54,414 nt of DNA from an uncultured Hyphomicrobiales bacterium (GTDB lineage: Bacteria > Pseudomonadota > Alphaproteobacteria > Rhizobiales > Xanthobacteraceae). Where the stretch lies: positions 1 to 54,414 of the forward strand of contig CAIYTE010000179.1 in NCBI GenBank assembly GCA_903929045.1, read 5' to 3'. The notes under the pieces were generated by a model. That model was not told where the DNA came from, made no database searches, and worked only from the letters and a program-made list of their open reading frames with translations. Positions 45,250-53,710 of this stretch are shown one piece after another; position 1 is the stretch's first letter, and each line of letters opens with the position of its first letter. A program made the position numbers and the translations under genes.

Positions 45250-45537
45250 TTACTCGGCCCGGGAACGCTTGCGGGGGTGCTGTTGCTGTTTGGCGACCTG
45301 ATCGAGATAGAACAGGTTCTGCACGCACCAGCCGCCGGCGCCGCGCGCGGTCATCATGCATTGCTCGTAACTGACGAAACCGCAATTGCGGGCGTCGCCA
45401 CCGCCCATGCCGCTGCCGTACTGCACGCACCAGGGATATTCGATGGCGGCTTTTGCCGGAGTCGCAGCGCCGGAAAAAGCCGTGAACGCGGCGGCGCCTG
45501 ACAGCGCCAGCGTCAAACCTGTCGCAAGTTTCTTCAT
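45250..45537 (-). CDS. DUF3551 family secreted protein
   Basis: The 95-residue product has a signal peptide (residues 1-30, ending PAKA) and the DUF3551 core: EYPWCVQYG, ARNCGFVSYEQCMMTARG and GGWCVQNLFYL, with conserved cysteines. The family is nearly confined to Bradyrhizobium relatives and has no known role. GGGAGAA precedes the ATG. A paralogue lies 15 nt upstream on the same strand, so the two are cotranscribed. The tail is Gln/His/Arg-rich. Confidence 0.92.
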   Translation of the reverse strand: MKKLATGLTLALSGAAAFTAFSGAATPAKAAIEYPWCVQYGSGMGGGDARNCGFVSYEQCMMTARGAGGWCVQNLFYLDQVAKQQQHPRKRSRAE

Positions 45538-45552
45538 GGACGTTCTCCCGGG

Positions 45553-45825
45553 TTAATTATGGGGCGCGCGCTTGCGTGGCTGCGGCTTCTGCTTGGCCTG
45601 CTGGTCCACGTAAAACAGATTGACCTCGCACGAGGCGCGCGCGCCGCGGGCCGTCTCCATGCATTGCTCGTAGCTGACGAATCCGCAGTTGCGGCCTCCG
45701 TTTTCGTCGCCGCCATACTGGGCGCACCACGGGTATTCGATGGCCGCCTGCGCAGGGGCTGGAATCGCCGCCACACCGGCCGCAATGCCGAGAGCTGCAA
45801 AGAGAGCAAATCTGAATCCGGTCAT
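45553..45825 (-). CDS. DUF3551 family secreted protein (paralogue)
   Basis: The 90-residue product is a second DUF3551 copy: a signal peptide (MTGFRFALFAALGIAAGVAA, cleavage after PAQA), then EYPWCAQYGGDENGGRNCGF and EQCMETARGARASCEVNLFYVDQQ. It keeps the same four-cysteine pattern as its neighbour. GGGAGG eight bases upstream decides the start at 45825; the frame is open farther, up to 46065, but that extension crosses the tRNA gene. Tandem duplication with one signal peptide each suggests that both are exported. No function is known. Confidence 0.92.
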   Translation of the reverse strand: MTGFRFALFAALGIAAGVAAIPAPAQAAIEYPWCAQYGGDENGGRNCGFVSYEQCMETARGARASCEVNLFYVDQQAKQKPQPRKRAPHN

Positions 45826-45972
45826 GGTGGCAGTCCTCCCCTGGGGCGGAACGGTCGACTGTCTTAATAACCCGCCGTGGCGTGATCTATTGCATGCCGC
45901 CGGTAAAACTTGTCGGGGCTTTAGATACTGCGTTTGACCGGGCAGGCTGGATTCTATACGCACGTGCGTACC

Positions 45973-46064
45973 GGAGACGTGGCCGAGTGGCTGAAGGCAA
46001 CGGTTTGCTAAATCGTCATACGCTTCACGGCGTATCCAGGGTTCGAATCCCTGCGTCTCCGCCA
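45973..46064 (+). tRNA. tRNA-Ser (anticodon GCT)
   Basis: The sequence folds as a class II tRNA: acceptor GGAGACG (45973-45979) pairs with CGTCTCC (46054-46060), discriminator G at 46061 and encoded CCA. The D arm begins GGCCGAGTGG, the anticodon loop is TTTGCTAAA with GCT at 46007-46009, a long variable arm follows (CATACGCTTCACGGCGTATC region), and the T loop is GGTTCGAATCC. It decodes AGC/AGU. It is followed by the 640-nt upstream region of the porin gene; no duplicated 3' end (attachment site) was seen. Confidence 0.97.
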
Positions 46065-46702
46065 CTCACCGTGAGCAACCCAAAACTCAGTGACAAATTC
46101 GATCCGCGCTCGAATAGGGCCGCGGTTTGTCGAAAATGAGCGCTGAGTCGCGAAAATGAGAATCGGACAAGTGGTCGGGCGGGGAAAAGCTGAGACAAAT
46201 CAGTGATTCCCCGATTCTGGGTATGACGCGGAAATAGGCGATCACGGTGTGAGGCATTAGGCAGTGACGCCTCATCCAGGACCTCTCGGCCTTAAATTTG
46301 TATCCTTTTTGCGTGTAATTCTGCCTCGAATAAATCTCTGATTGAGCCGTATTATAAATCACAAGTCATTGTTTTCTTTAGATATTTTGTATTTCTCTTT
46401 GTCGGTTTTATGACAGGTTCTGGCGCGGTAAGGATTGCGTGTTTTTTGCGCAACACTCCCCTGAAAACCGCCCCGAAGCCCTGTGGGAAGGGCCCTTCTT
46501 CATTGCGCCACAAGTTTGGTTGGCTAATGTCCACAGTGCGACGGAGGGGGGCATCCCCATGTCGTGCTTTTCGGTCCGCGGATCGCATCGGTTGATGTGC
46601 AAAGCACCCGGGAAGTGGGGAGCAAGGGGAAGTTCCATCGGTGCTGTCGCACTGGGCGGATACGGAACCCTCTCACAAGAAACAACGTTTTGGAGGTTCA
46701 AT
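46065..46702. other. long leader/promoter region between tRNA-Ser and the porin gene
   Basis: No gene was recognised in these 638 nt. A 10-mer (cgaaaatgag) is repeated at 46131 and 46151, and a nested dyad (gaatcgg 46160-46166 with ccgattc 46211-46217; cggggaa 46180-46186 with ttccccg 46207-46213) follows. A smaller stem is at 46250-46255 with 46269-46274. An AT-rich pocket around 46330-46420 could hold the porin promoter, leaving a long 5' leader. Confidence 0.5.
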
Positions 46703-48205
46703 ATGAAGATGGTGAAAAGCCTTCTCCTCGGCACTGCAGCGGGTCTCGTTGCGATGTCCGGAGCCCAGGCTGCCGATCTTCCCGTAAAGGCCAAGCCGGT
46801 CCAGTACGTGAAGATTTGTAGCTTGTACGGTGCAGGGTTCTACTACGTCCCGGGCACTGACATGTGCTTGAAGATCGGTGGCTACGTCCGCCAGCAGGTT
46901 GGTTGGGGCGAAAACGGTTCGCTGACCAACGGCGGCAACGTCGGCAACGTCGACACGCGCAACACGCAGAACTTCTCGTTCCGCGCTCGCGGCTACATCA
47001 CGGCCGACGCTCGCAACCAGACCGAGTACGGCACCGTCCGCAGCTACATCGCGGTCGGTCTGTCGGGCAACGCCTCGGCTGCCGGTACCACCGCGACCGG
47101 CGAAGCTGCTTCGGGTGCTAGCACCTTCAGCGCCAACCGTGCGTTCATCCAGTTCGCTGGGTTCACGTTCGGCGTCACGCAGTCGTTCTACGACCTCTAC
47201 TCGGGTCCGGCGACCTCGTTCTTCGGCGGTCTTATCAACCCGTCGTCCGACACCGGCGATGCGGGCAAGCAGGTCACTGCTTACACCGCTCAGTTCGGTG
47301 GTGGTCTCTCGGCCACGATCGGTATCGAAGCGCAGCGTAACACCGGCGTTTTCGGCGCTGGTTTGAGCACTGCGGGTGCCGCTCCGTCGGCTGCCACGCC
47401 GATCGCGCTGCCGGCCAGCTCGCAGCGTGCGACGCAGTTCCCCGACGTTGTCGCGAACGTTCGCGTCGATCAGGCTTGGGGTTCGGCGCAGGTCATGGGT
47501 GCGATTCATGACGCTTCCGCCACCTACGTTGGTACGACCACCGCGACCGGTTCGACCGGTTCGGCCACTGGTTGGGCCCTCGGTGCCGGCTTGAAGTTGC
47601 TCGCCCCGATGATCGGCGCTGGTGACTACTTCCAGGCGCAGGTCAACTATACGCAGGGTGCTTACGGCTACGCCAACGCTTCGAGTATCGCTCTTTACTC
47701 GAAGTTCAACGGTGGCGCCGGCGGCAGCTACGGCTACGGCATTGCTTCGGACAACGTTTACAACGCGGCGACGGGTTCGAACAACCTGACGACGACTTGG
47801 AACGTCAACGCGGCGTACGAGCACTTCTGGAACAAGTCGTGGCAGACTTCGGTCTACAGCGGCTATGCCAAGACCTCGTACAACTCCGACGCCAACAACG
47901 CGCTTTGCGGCTCGGTGACAGGCGCTATCGCCTCTGGCAGCATCACTGCGGCAATGGTCGGCACTTCGGCTGCCGGTTGCAACAACAACTGGTCGCTCTG
48001 GAACGTCGGTACCCGCACGCAGTGGAACATCGACAGCCAGACCGCGATGGGCGTCGATATCGTCTATCAGCGCCTGCAGACGGGTTCGGCCGGCGTTGTC
48101 TCGACCGTTCCGGCAGTGGCTTCGCAGCTGGCCGCGGTTCGCTCGATCAGCGACCAGGGCTCCTGGATGGGTCAGTTCCGCATCCATCGTAACTTCTATC
48201 CCTGA
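46703..48205 (+). CDS. alphaproteobacterial porin (Omp2b family)
   Basis: The 500-residue product is an outer-membrane trimeric beta-barrel channel of the Brucella Omp2b / rhizobial porin family (PF02530). It begins with a signal peptide (MKMVKSLLLGTAAGLVAMSG, cleavage after AQA) and the mature start ADLPVKAKPVQYVKICSLYG followed by AGFYYVPGTDMCLKIGGYVR, highly typical for the family. Two-cysteine pairs and alternating strands with aromatic girdles follow, ending in the QFRIHRNFYP-type C-terminal strand. TGGAGG lies 6 nt before the ATG, which is far inside a longer open frame (46439). The gene is flanked by a long upstream leader and a strong terminator, so it is probably highly expressed. 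Confidence 0.95.
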   Translation: MKMVKSLLLGTAAGLVAMSGAQAADLPVKAKPVQYVKICSLYGAGFYYVPGTDMCLKIGGYVRQQVGWGENGSLTNGGNVGNVDTRNTQNFSFRARGYITADARNQTEYGTVRSYIAVGLSGNASAAGTTATGEAASGASTFSANRAFIQFAGFTFGVTQSFYDLYSGPATSFFGGLINPSSDTGDAGKQVTAYTAQFGGGLSATIGIEAQRNTGVFGAGLSTAGAAPSAATPIALPASSQRATQFPDVVANVRVDQAWGSAQVMGAIHDASATYVGTTTATGSTGSATGWALGAGLKLLAPMIGAGDYFQAQVNYTQGAYGYANASSIALYSKFNGGAGGSYGYGIASDNVYNAATGSNNLTTTWNVNAAYEHFWNKSWQTSVYSGYAKTSYNSDANNALCGSVTGAIASGSITAAMVGTSAAGCNNNWSLWNVGTRTQWNIDSQTAMGVDIVYQRLQTGSAGVVSTVPAVASQLAAVRSISDQGSWMGQFRIHRNFYP

Positions 48206-48236
48206 TCGGATAGTCGCTACGAGCCAAGCCTAAAAG

Positions 48237-48266
48237 ACCCCCGGCAGGAAACTGCCGGGGGTTTTT
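48237..48266 (+). terminator. porin terminator
   Basis: An 11-bp perfect stem (48237-48247 with 48252-48262) with a GAAA loop and a run of T (48262-48266). Confidence 0.92.
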
Positions 48267-48296
48267 CTTTGCCGAGGTGTATATGCGGGACCGATA

Positions 48297-49184
48297 TCAG
48301 CCTGTTCGGGCGGCGTCGCATCGGCCGGCGAAGTCCGCAATGCGCGCGATGATCTCGTCTTCTGCCAGCAGCGGCGCGTGGCCCTGGTCTGGCACGTCGA
48401 TCACTTCGAGCGAAGGCCGGTGCGCGCGCATCGCGCCGACGGTCGCCGCCGACAGCAGATCCGAGTTTTCACCCCGAACCACCATGACGGGCACGGCGGG
48501 GATGGCATCGAACTGCGCCCACAGCGGTGGAAACGGCTTCTCGAAATCGACGCCTTCCATCGTCTTGGCGAGGTTCACGTCATAGGTCGGCACGAAGCCG
48601 CCGCGCTCTTCCTTGAACGCGCGACGTGCGCTCGCCAGCCAATCCTCAGGCGTCAGTTTGGGAAACTGCGCGTCAAACAGGCGGCGCAAAATCTCCGCGC
48701 CTTCCACGTAGGATCGCGGCTGCGGCAGTTTGCCGATGTAGCCCTTGATGCGCATGAGGCCCTTGGGCTCGATCACAGGGCCGATGTCATTGAGAACGCA
48801 GCCGGCGATTGCGCTCGGGCGGAGCGCCGCGAGCAGCATCGTCAGAATGCCGCCGCGTGACGTGCCGACGAATATCGCGGGCAGGGCGTCGAGGGCGGTC
48901 AGCGCCGCCAGAACGTCGCCGAGTTCGATGGGGAACGAATAGTTGGCCGGGTCGCGGTCGTAATCGGACAGGCCGCGGCCTCGGTAATCGAGCGCGATCA
49001 CGCGCCGGCCCTGGCGCGCCAATACGGCGGCGAGCGCGTCGAAGTCTTCCGCGGTGCGCGCGAGGCCCGGCAGACAGACCACAGGCAGCAGGCGAGATGC
49101 CCGGTCGCCGTGCAGCCGGGCATGCAGGCGCAGACCGTCCGGTGCGGAGATGAAGGTTGAGGTGGACGAGGGGATTTCAGGCAT
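48297..49184 (-). CDS. alpha/beta hydrolase
   Basis: The 295-residue product shows the canonical fold: oxyanion-side LPGLARTAEDFD, RVIALDYRGRGLSD, the nucleophile elbow GTSRGG (Ser109), Asp242 in RGENSDLLS and His269 in PDQGHAPLL. The catalytic triad is therefore complete. There is no signal peptide, so it is cytosolic. The family covers esterases, haloperoxidase-like and C-C hydrolases; the substrate is unknown. Downstream its stop is near the porin terminator; upstream the Slt gene ends 46 nt away on the same strand. Confidence 0.92.
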   Translation of the reverse strand: MPEIPSSTSTFISAPDGLRLHARLHGDRASRLLPVVCLPGLARTAEDFDALAAVLARQGRRVIALDYRGRGLSDYDRDPANYSFPIELGDVLAALTALDALPAIFVGTSRGGILTMLLAALRPSAIAGCVLNDIGPVIEPKGLMRIKGYIGKLPQPRSYVEGAEILRRLFDAQFPKLTPEDWLASARRAFKEERGGFVPTYDVNLAKTMEGVDFEKPFPPLWAQFDAIPAVPVMVVRGENSDLLSAATVGAMRAHRPSLEVIDVPDQGHAPLLAEDEIIARIADFAGRCDAARTG

Positions 49185-49230
49185 GCCGCGACTCTAGCCG
49201 GGACGACGACCGGCGCAATCCGGTCCGGCG

Positions 49231-51543
49231 TCAGTTCCCGCCGCGCTTGAGATCGGCCTCGATCAGCAGCTTGCTGCCGCCGCCGAAGCGGGCGCGATAG
49301 ACCTGCAGGTTTTCCATGATCCGCTGCACGTAATTGCGCGTCTCGGCGATTGGAATGCGCTCGGCCCAATCGACCGGATCGACCTTGGGATCGCGCGGAT
49401 CGCCGTAGGCGGCAACCCACTGGCGAACGCGGCCACGGCCGGCGTTGTAGCCGGCAAACGTCATCATGTAGGAGCCGTTATAGCTCGACAGCAGCATCGA
49501 GAGTTCGGCGGCGCCCATCTGCATGTTGTAGACGGGATCGCTGAGCAGGCGGCCCTTGTTGTAGGTCGTCTTGAAGCGCTTGGCGGTGTCCTGCGCCGCG
49601 ACCGGCGTCACTTGCATGAAGCCCATCGCGTTCGCGGGCGACACAACCTTCTGATTGAAGTGGCTCTCCTGGCGCGCAATCGAATAGACGACGGCCTGTT
49701 CGACCGGCGGCGCCACCGGCGTGTAGTCGGGTAGGCCGATGACCGGGTAGGCGTAGTAGTCGAGCGGCAATCCGCGGCCATAGGCGGCCTTGCCGAGCAA
49801 CAGCATGGCGCGGCCGTCGCGGCGTTTACCGGCGGCCTCCGCCATCATGGCGAGGCCTGCGACGTCGGTCCCGCTCTCGCCGAGTTCGGCATAGATCGAG
49901 GCCAGCATGTCGCGCTCATCGAGCGCGTAAAGAATTTCCGCCGCACGAACGATTTCGAGATTGCTCAGGACGCTTTGCTCTTCCGCCGTGAAAGAGGGCG
50001 GTCCGCGCAGGCCGATATCGGGCAGGCCGAGACGGCCCCGCGCCAACTGACCGTAATAGGTGGCCGTAAACTGTGCGGCGGCTTCATAGAACGTGCGGGC
50101 CTGAGCGCGCTGGCCCATCGCCTCGGCGGCGCGGCCCTGCCAGTAGCCGCCGCGCGCCAGCGCGTGCGGATTGTTGCCGCCGTCGTTGATCAGGGCAAAG
50201 TGCTGTGCCGCGGTCTGCGGATCGTTCAAGAAGCGCAGCGCGATCCAGCCTGCGGTGAAGTGCTGATCGACGCGGTAATTGCCTTTCGGCGGCGAGGGCG
50301 CTTCCCGCGCCACGCGGTAGGCTGTCTGCGCGTCGTTTTCGTCCAGCAGCTTCCGCACCAGAAGGCGGCGCTCCATCCACCACTGGTCAAGATCGCCCGC
50401 GGCCTCCGGATTCTTCGGCGCGGTAAGGATCAAACGACCTGCTTCCTCAGCCTTGTCGTTTTTGCGCAGCCATTGCACGCGCGAGAAAATATATCCGGCG
50501 TCGCCGCGCGCCGCTTGCGGCACGGCATCGAGCAGAGCCTTGGCGTTGCCGGCCTTGTTGATCACGCCGGCGCGCGCGCGCGCGATGAGCAGCTCGTTGC
50601 CGCCGAGGCGCTCGGCGGCCCGCATGCCGGCCTCGACGTCGTCGACGTAGAAGCGTTGATCCATCCGCGCCTTGTGATCGGCGGCCGTGATCATGCCGGG
50701 AAACATCTCCAGCACTTTTTTCTCGACGTCGCTGCTGCAGTCGTCATGGCGCCAGGCGTGGCGGACGAGCGCCTCGGCGCCGGCACGGTCGCCCTGTGCG
50801 AGCAGGGCTCGGGCCAGCATGTAGCGGCCCTTCGGCGTCGTCGGCTCTTTGCTGGCAAAGAAGCTGCGCACCGTGGCGTCGTCGAGCTTGTCGTTCCACA
50901 GGGCGTTTTCGGCGCGGCGGCGGAACAGCGGCGAATGCGGCCAGGCCGGATTGGCATTCACGAAGGCGGCGTAGCGCTGGAACGGCGGCCGCGTATTGTC
51001 GCTGCGCAACATGACCCATTCGGCCAGCTTGCGCGCCACGGGATCGGTGATCGAATTCTTGGCGACGTCGGCGACGACTTCGTTGGATTTGCGCGTCGCC
51101 TCGATGACCTGCCGCACCAACGCGATATCGGCGGCCGAGGTGGCATTGGTCGGCGCGACCGAGAACGGACCGGCCGTCGGTCGTACCAGCGGCCGGAAGG
51201 TCGCGTGGGCGGACGCCAGTGAGCCGCGCAGGCCGACGCCGGCCTGGGCGAAGGCGTTCAGCCCCTTCGGGTCGTTTGCCGCGTGCTTGGCATTGGCGGG
51301 CGGCAGCAATTGCATCGGCTGGCCGGCAGCGGCGGCCTGCGGAGACGGCTTGAGCAGATCCTTGGCGGCCTGCACGGTCTTTGGATCGGCTTTGGCGGCG
51401 CCCTTTGGGGCGGCCTGAATGTGGGGGCGGGGCTTCGGCAGCGGAACTTTCTGTGGCGCGGCCATGGCTGTCTGCGCGCCAAAAGCGCCAGCCGCCGCCA
51501 TCCCTAGCGCTAGACCCAGCCGGGTCCGAAAAGTTCCGTTCAT
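49231..51543 (-). CDS. soluble lytic murein transglycosylase (Slt70-like)
   Basis: The 770-residue product has an N-terminal signal (residues 1-28), a Pro/Ala/Lys-rich linker to about residue 75, a long superhelical domain made of alpha helices (doughnut-like, with TPR-type segments), and the catalytic SLT domain near the C-terminus. The SLT motif reads VYSIARQESHFN with catalytic Glu626, followed by SPANAMGFMQVTP and FAGYNAGRGRVRQW. It cleaves glycan strands with formation of 1,6-anhydromuropeptides in the periplasm. It is divergent from dapA across about 290 nt and cotranscribed with the hydrolase gene, probably. Confidence 0.95.
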   Translation of the reverse strand: MNGTFRTRLGLALGMAAAGAFGAQTAMAAPQKVPLPKPRPHIQAAPKGAAKADPKTVQAAKDLLKPSPQAAAAGQPMQLLPPANAKHAANDPKGLNAFAQAGVGLRGSLASAHATFRPLVRPTAGPFSVAPTNATSAADIALVRQVIEATRKSNEVVADVAKNSITDPVARKLAEWVMLRSDNTRPPFQRYAAFVNANPAWPHSPLFRRRAENALWNDKLDDATVRSFFASKEPTTPKGRYMLARALLAQGDRAGAEALVRHAWRHDDCSSDVEKKVLEMFPGMITAADHKARMDQRFYVDDVEAGMRAAERLGGNELLIARARAGVINKAGNAKALLDAVPQAARGDAGYIFSRVQWLRKNDKAEEAGRLILTAPKNPEAAGDLDQWWMERRLLVRKLLDENDAQTAYRVAREAPSPPKGNYRVDQHFTAGWIALRFLNDPQTAAQHFALINDGGNNPHALARGGYWQGRAAEAMGQRAQARTFYEAAAQFTATYYGQLARGRLGLPDIGLRGPPSFTAEEQSVLSNLEIVRAAEILYALDERDMLASIYAELGESGTDVAGLAMMAEAAGKRRDGRAMLLLGKAAYGRGLPLDYYAYPVIGLPDYTPVAPPVEQAVVYSIARQESHFNQKVVSPANAMGFMQVTPVAAQDTAKRFKTTYNKGRLLSDPVYNMQMGAAELSMLLSSYNGSYMMTFAGYNAGRGRVRQWVAAYGDPRDPKVDPVDWAERIPIAETRNYVQRIMENLQVYRARFGGGSKLLIEADLKRGGN

Positions 51544-51835
51544 TCAATCCCTTGCGCGGATTTTGTCAGACCGCTTCTGGAGTGATCCGGAGGACGACTC
51601 GAAGCGCCTCCGTCTCCCCATTAGGCCCATATGGTTAGTGAATGGATACTTAAAATCCGAGCGTCAAAAGCCTAGCGCCGAACCCCGGCGAAAGCGGGGC
51701 AAAAAGCGCTCAACCGCGGCGCTTTTCCACTTAGAGTAAACATCACGGCATTTGATACAGGCATTGACCGTGCAGGGCTTTCAACGGTCCCGGCGACCCG
51801 ATATTGATGAGTCATCTTCATCGTGGAGCCACATC

Positions 51836-52726
51836 ATGACCGCCAAGACCAGCTTTCGAGGATCGTTCACAGCGCTGGTCACCCCGTTCAAAAAAGGCGG
51901 CGTCGACGAAAAGGCGTTCCGGGGTCTTGTGGATTGGCAGATTGCTGAAGGCACCAATGGCCTCGTTCCGGTGGGGACCACGGGCGAAAGCCCGACCTTG
52001 TCGCACGAGGAGCACAAGCGAGTCGTCGAATGGTGCATCGACCAGGCCGATGGCCGCGTGCCGGTGATCGCCGGTTCGGGCTCCAACTCGACGCAGGAAG
52101 CCGTCGAACTGTCGCAGCACGCCGAGAAGGCGGGCGCCGACGCCGTCCTGATCGTGACGCCGTACTACAACAAGCCGACCCAGGAAGGCATGTATCAGCA
52201 CTTCAAGGCGATCAACGACGCCATCGGCATTCCGATCATCATCTACAACATACCGCCGCGCTCGGTGATCGACATGTCGGTCGACACGATGAAGCGCCTC
52301 TATGAGCTCAAGAACATCGCCGGCGTGAAGGATGCGACCGCCAACATGGTGCGCGTGTCGCAGCAGCGCGAGGCGATGGGCCCCGATTTCAACCAGCTCT
52401 CGGGCGAGGACGGCACCTGTCTCGGTTTCATGGCCCATGGCGGCCATGGCTGTATTTCGGTGACCTCCAACGTGGCGCCGCGGCTCTGTGCTGAATTCCA
52501 GGCGGCGTGCCTGAAGGGCGACTACGCCGCCGCGCTCAAGCTTCAGGACAAGCTGATGCCGCTGCATCAGTATCTGTTCGTGGAAACCAACCCGGCGCCG
52601 GCCAAGTACGCGCTGTCCGTGCTCGGCAAGATGAACGACGACGTGCGTCTGCCGATGGTTCCCTTGTCCGACAAGTCCAAGGCGGTCGTGCGCGATGCCA
52701 TGGTCCATGCCGGGCTCATCAACTAG
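51836..52726 (+). CDS. dapA: 4-hydroxy-tetrahydrodipicolinate synthase
   Basis: DapA condenses pyruvate with aspartate semialdehyde in the lysine/diaminopimelate pathway. The 296-residue product has the TIM-barrel signatures: [34 protein letters not shown], Tyr137 in IIYNIPPRS and the Schiff-base Lys165 in [11 protein letters not shown]. The frame is open upstream to 51752, but [18 protein letters not shown] at 51836 with GGAG before it is the real start. It is followed closely by mscL and smpB on the same strand. Confidence 0.97.
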   Translation: MTAKTSFRGSFTALVTPFKKGGVDEKAFRGLVDWQIAEGTNGLVPVGTTGESPTLSHEEHKRVVEWCIDQADGRVPVIAGSGSNSTQEAVELSQHAEKAGADAVLIVTPYYNKPTQEGMYQHFKAINDAIGIPIIIYNIPPRSVIDMSVDTMKRLYELKNIAGVKDATANMVRVSQQREAMGPDFNQLSGEDGTCLGFMAHGGHGCISVTSNVAPRLCAEFQAACLKGDYAAALKLQDKLMPLHQYLFVETNPAPAKYALSVLGKMNDDVRLPMVPLSDKSKAVVRDAMVHAGLIN

Positions 52727-52752
52727 CAATCAAGCAAGCAAGAGGCGGGGAC

Positions 52753-53160
52753 ATGCTGGACGAATTCAAGAAATTTGCGTTGCGCGGAAATGTGGTCGAT
52801 CTCGCCGTCGGCGTGATCATCGGCGCGGCCTTCGGCGCCATCGTCGCGTCGATGGTGGCCGACATCATCATGCCGATCATCGGCGCCATTAGCGGCGGGT
52901 TGGACTTCTCCAACTACTTCATCAAGCTGTCGTCCAAGGTCACGGCCGACACTCTGATAGAGGCAAAAAAGCAAGGTGCCGTATTGGCTTACGGCAATTT
53001 CCTCACCGTCACGCTTAACTTTATCATCATTGCTTTTGTGCTGTTCCTGGTCATCCGGGCACTCAGCAAACTGATCAAGAAGGAAGCCGCCAAGCCGACG
53101 CCCCCGACCAAGTCTGAGGAACTGCTCACCGAAATCCGGGACCTGCTCAAGAAGCCCTGA
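52753..53160 (+). CDS. mscL: large-conductance mechanosensitive channel MscL
   Basis: MscL is a homopentameric inner-membrane pore that opens at near-lytic tension and protects against osmotic downshock. The 135-residue product has the N-terminal amphipathic helix ([20 protein letters not shown]), first membrane helix [20 protein letters not shown], periplasmic loop with [10 protein letters not shown], second helix ([16 protein letters not shown]) and the cytoplasmic helix ending [16 protein letters not shown] precedes the ATG. It lies 26 nt after dapA and 19 nt before smpB, so it is probably in one transcript. Confidence 0.97.
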   Translation: MLDEFKKFALRGNVVDLAVGVIIGAAFGAIVASMVADIIMPIIGAISGGLDFSNYFIKLSSKVTADTLIEAKKQGAVLAYGNFLTVTLNFIIIAFVLFLVIRALSKLIKKEAAKPTPPTKSEELLTEIRDLLKKP

Positions 53161-53179
53161 TCTTCCTATATGAGGGGCT

Positions 53180-53653
53180 ATGGCCGCTAACTCCGCACCC
53201 CGCTTAAAGGCGGTCGCTGAAAATCGCAAAGCGCGATTCAATTACGAAATCGGCGAGGTCGTCGAGGCCGGCATTGTGCTGACCGGAAGCGAAGTCAAAT
53301 CGCTGCGGCTCGGCAAGGCGACTATCGCCGAGTCTTACGCCGATGCGCGCGAGGGGGCGATTTGGCTGGTCAATTCGAACATCCCGGAATACCTGCAGGC
53401 GGGCCGCTATAACCACACGCCGAAGCGGCCGCGCAAGCTGCTGTTGCACCAGCGGCAGATCAACCGCTTCGCCGCGGCGATCGAGCGCGAAGGTATGACC
53501 TTGGTGCCGCTCAAGCTCTATTTCAACGCGCAGGGACGGGCGAAGGTCGAGATCGCGCTCGGCAAGGGCAAGAAGCTGCACGACAAGCGCGATACCCTGA
53601 AGAAGCGCACTTGGGATCGCGAGCGCGGCCGCGTGCTGCGGGATCGAGGATGA
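53180..53653 (+). CDS. smpB: SsrA-binding protein SmpB
   Basis: SmpB binds tmRNA and brings it to stalled ribosomes in trans-translation. The 157-residue product has the OB-fold core: [40 protein letters not shown], and [18 protein letters not shown], and the C-terminal tail [20 protein letters not shown] that enters the mRNA channel. Length is normal for alphaproteobacteria. It is the last gene of the dapA-mscL-smpB string and is followed by a terminator hairpin. The tmRNA gene itself is not in the window. Confidence 0.97.
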   Translation: MAANSAPRLKAVAENRKARFNYEIGEVVEAGIVLTGSEVKSLRLGKATIAESYADAREGAIWLVNSNIPEYLQAGRYNHTPKRPRKLLLHQRQINRFAAAIEREGMTLVPLKLYFNAQGRAKVEIALGKGKKLHDKRDTLKKRTWDRERGRVLRDRG

Positions 53654-53659
53654 CAGCAA

Positions 53660-53693
53660 AAAGCCCGCTGCCGCGATGAGCGGAGCGGGCTTT
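53660..53693. terminator. terminator between smpB and the SodC fusion
   Basis: A 10-bp stem (53660-53669 with 53684-53693) has an inner 4-bp stem (53671-53674 with 53680-53683) and A/T-flanks on both sides. It can end transcripts from both convergent genes. Confidence 0.85.
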
Positions 53694-53710
53694 GTGTTGC
53701 AGAATTCAGA

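Noticed and set aside
45973-46064. tRNA-Ser as an integration site
   Set aside because: No direct repeat of the tRNA 3' end and no integrase gene were found nearby.
46087-46362. 91-residue minus-strand frame downstream of the tRNA
   Set aside because: It has no ribosome-binding site or recognisable family and lies in the dyad-rich porin upstream region. A remnant of a mobile gene was considered, but no transposase or integrase motif is visible.
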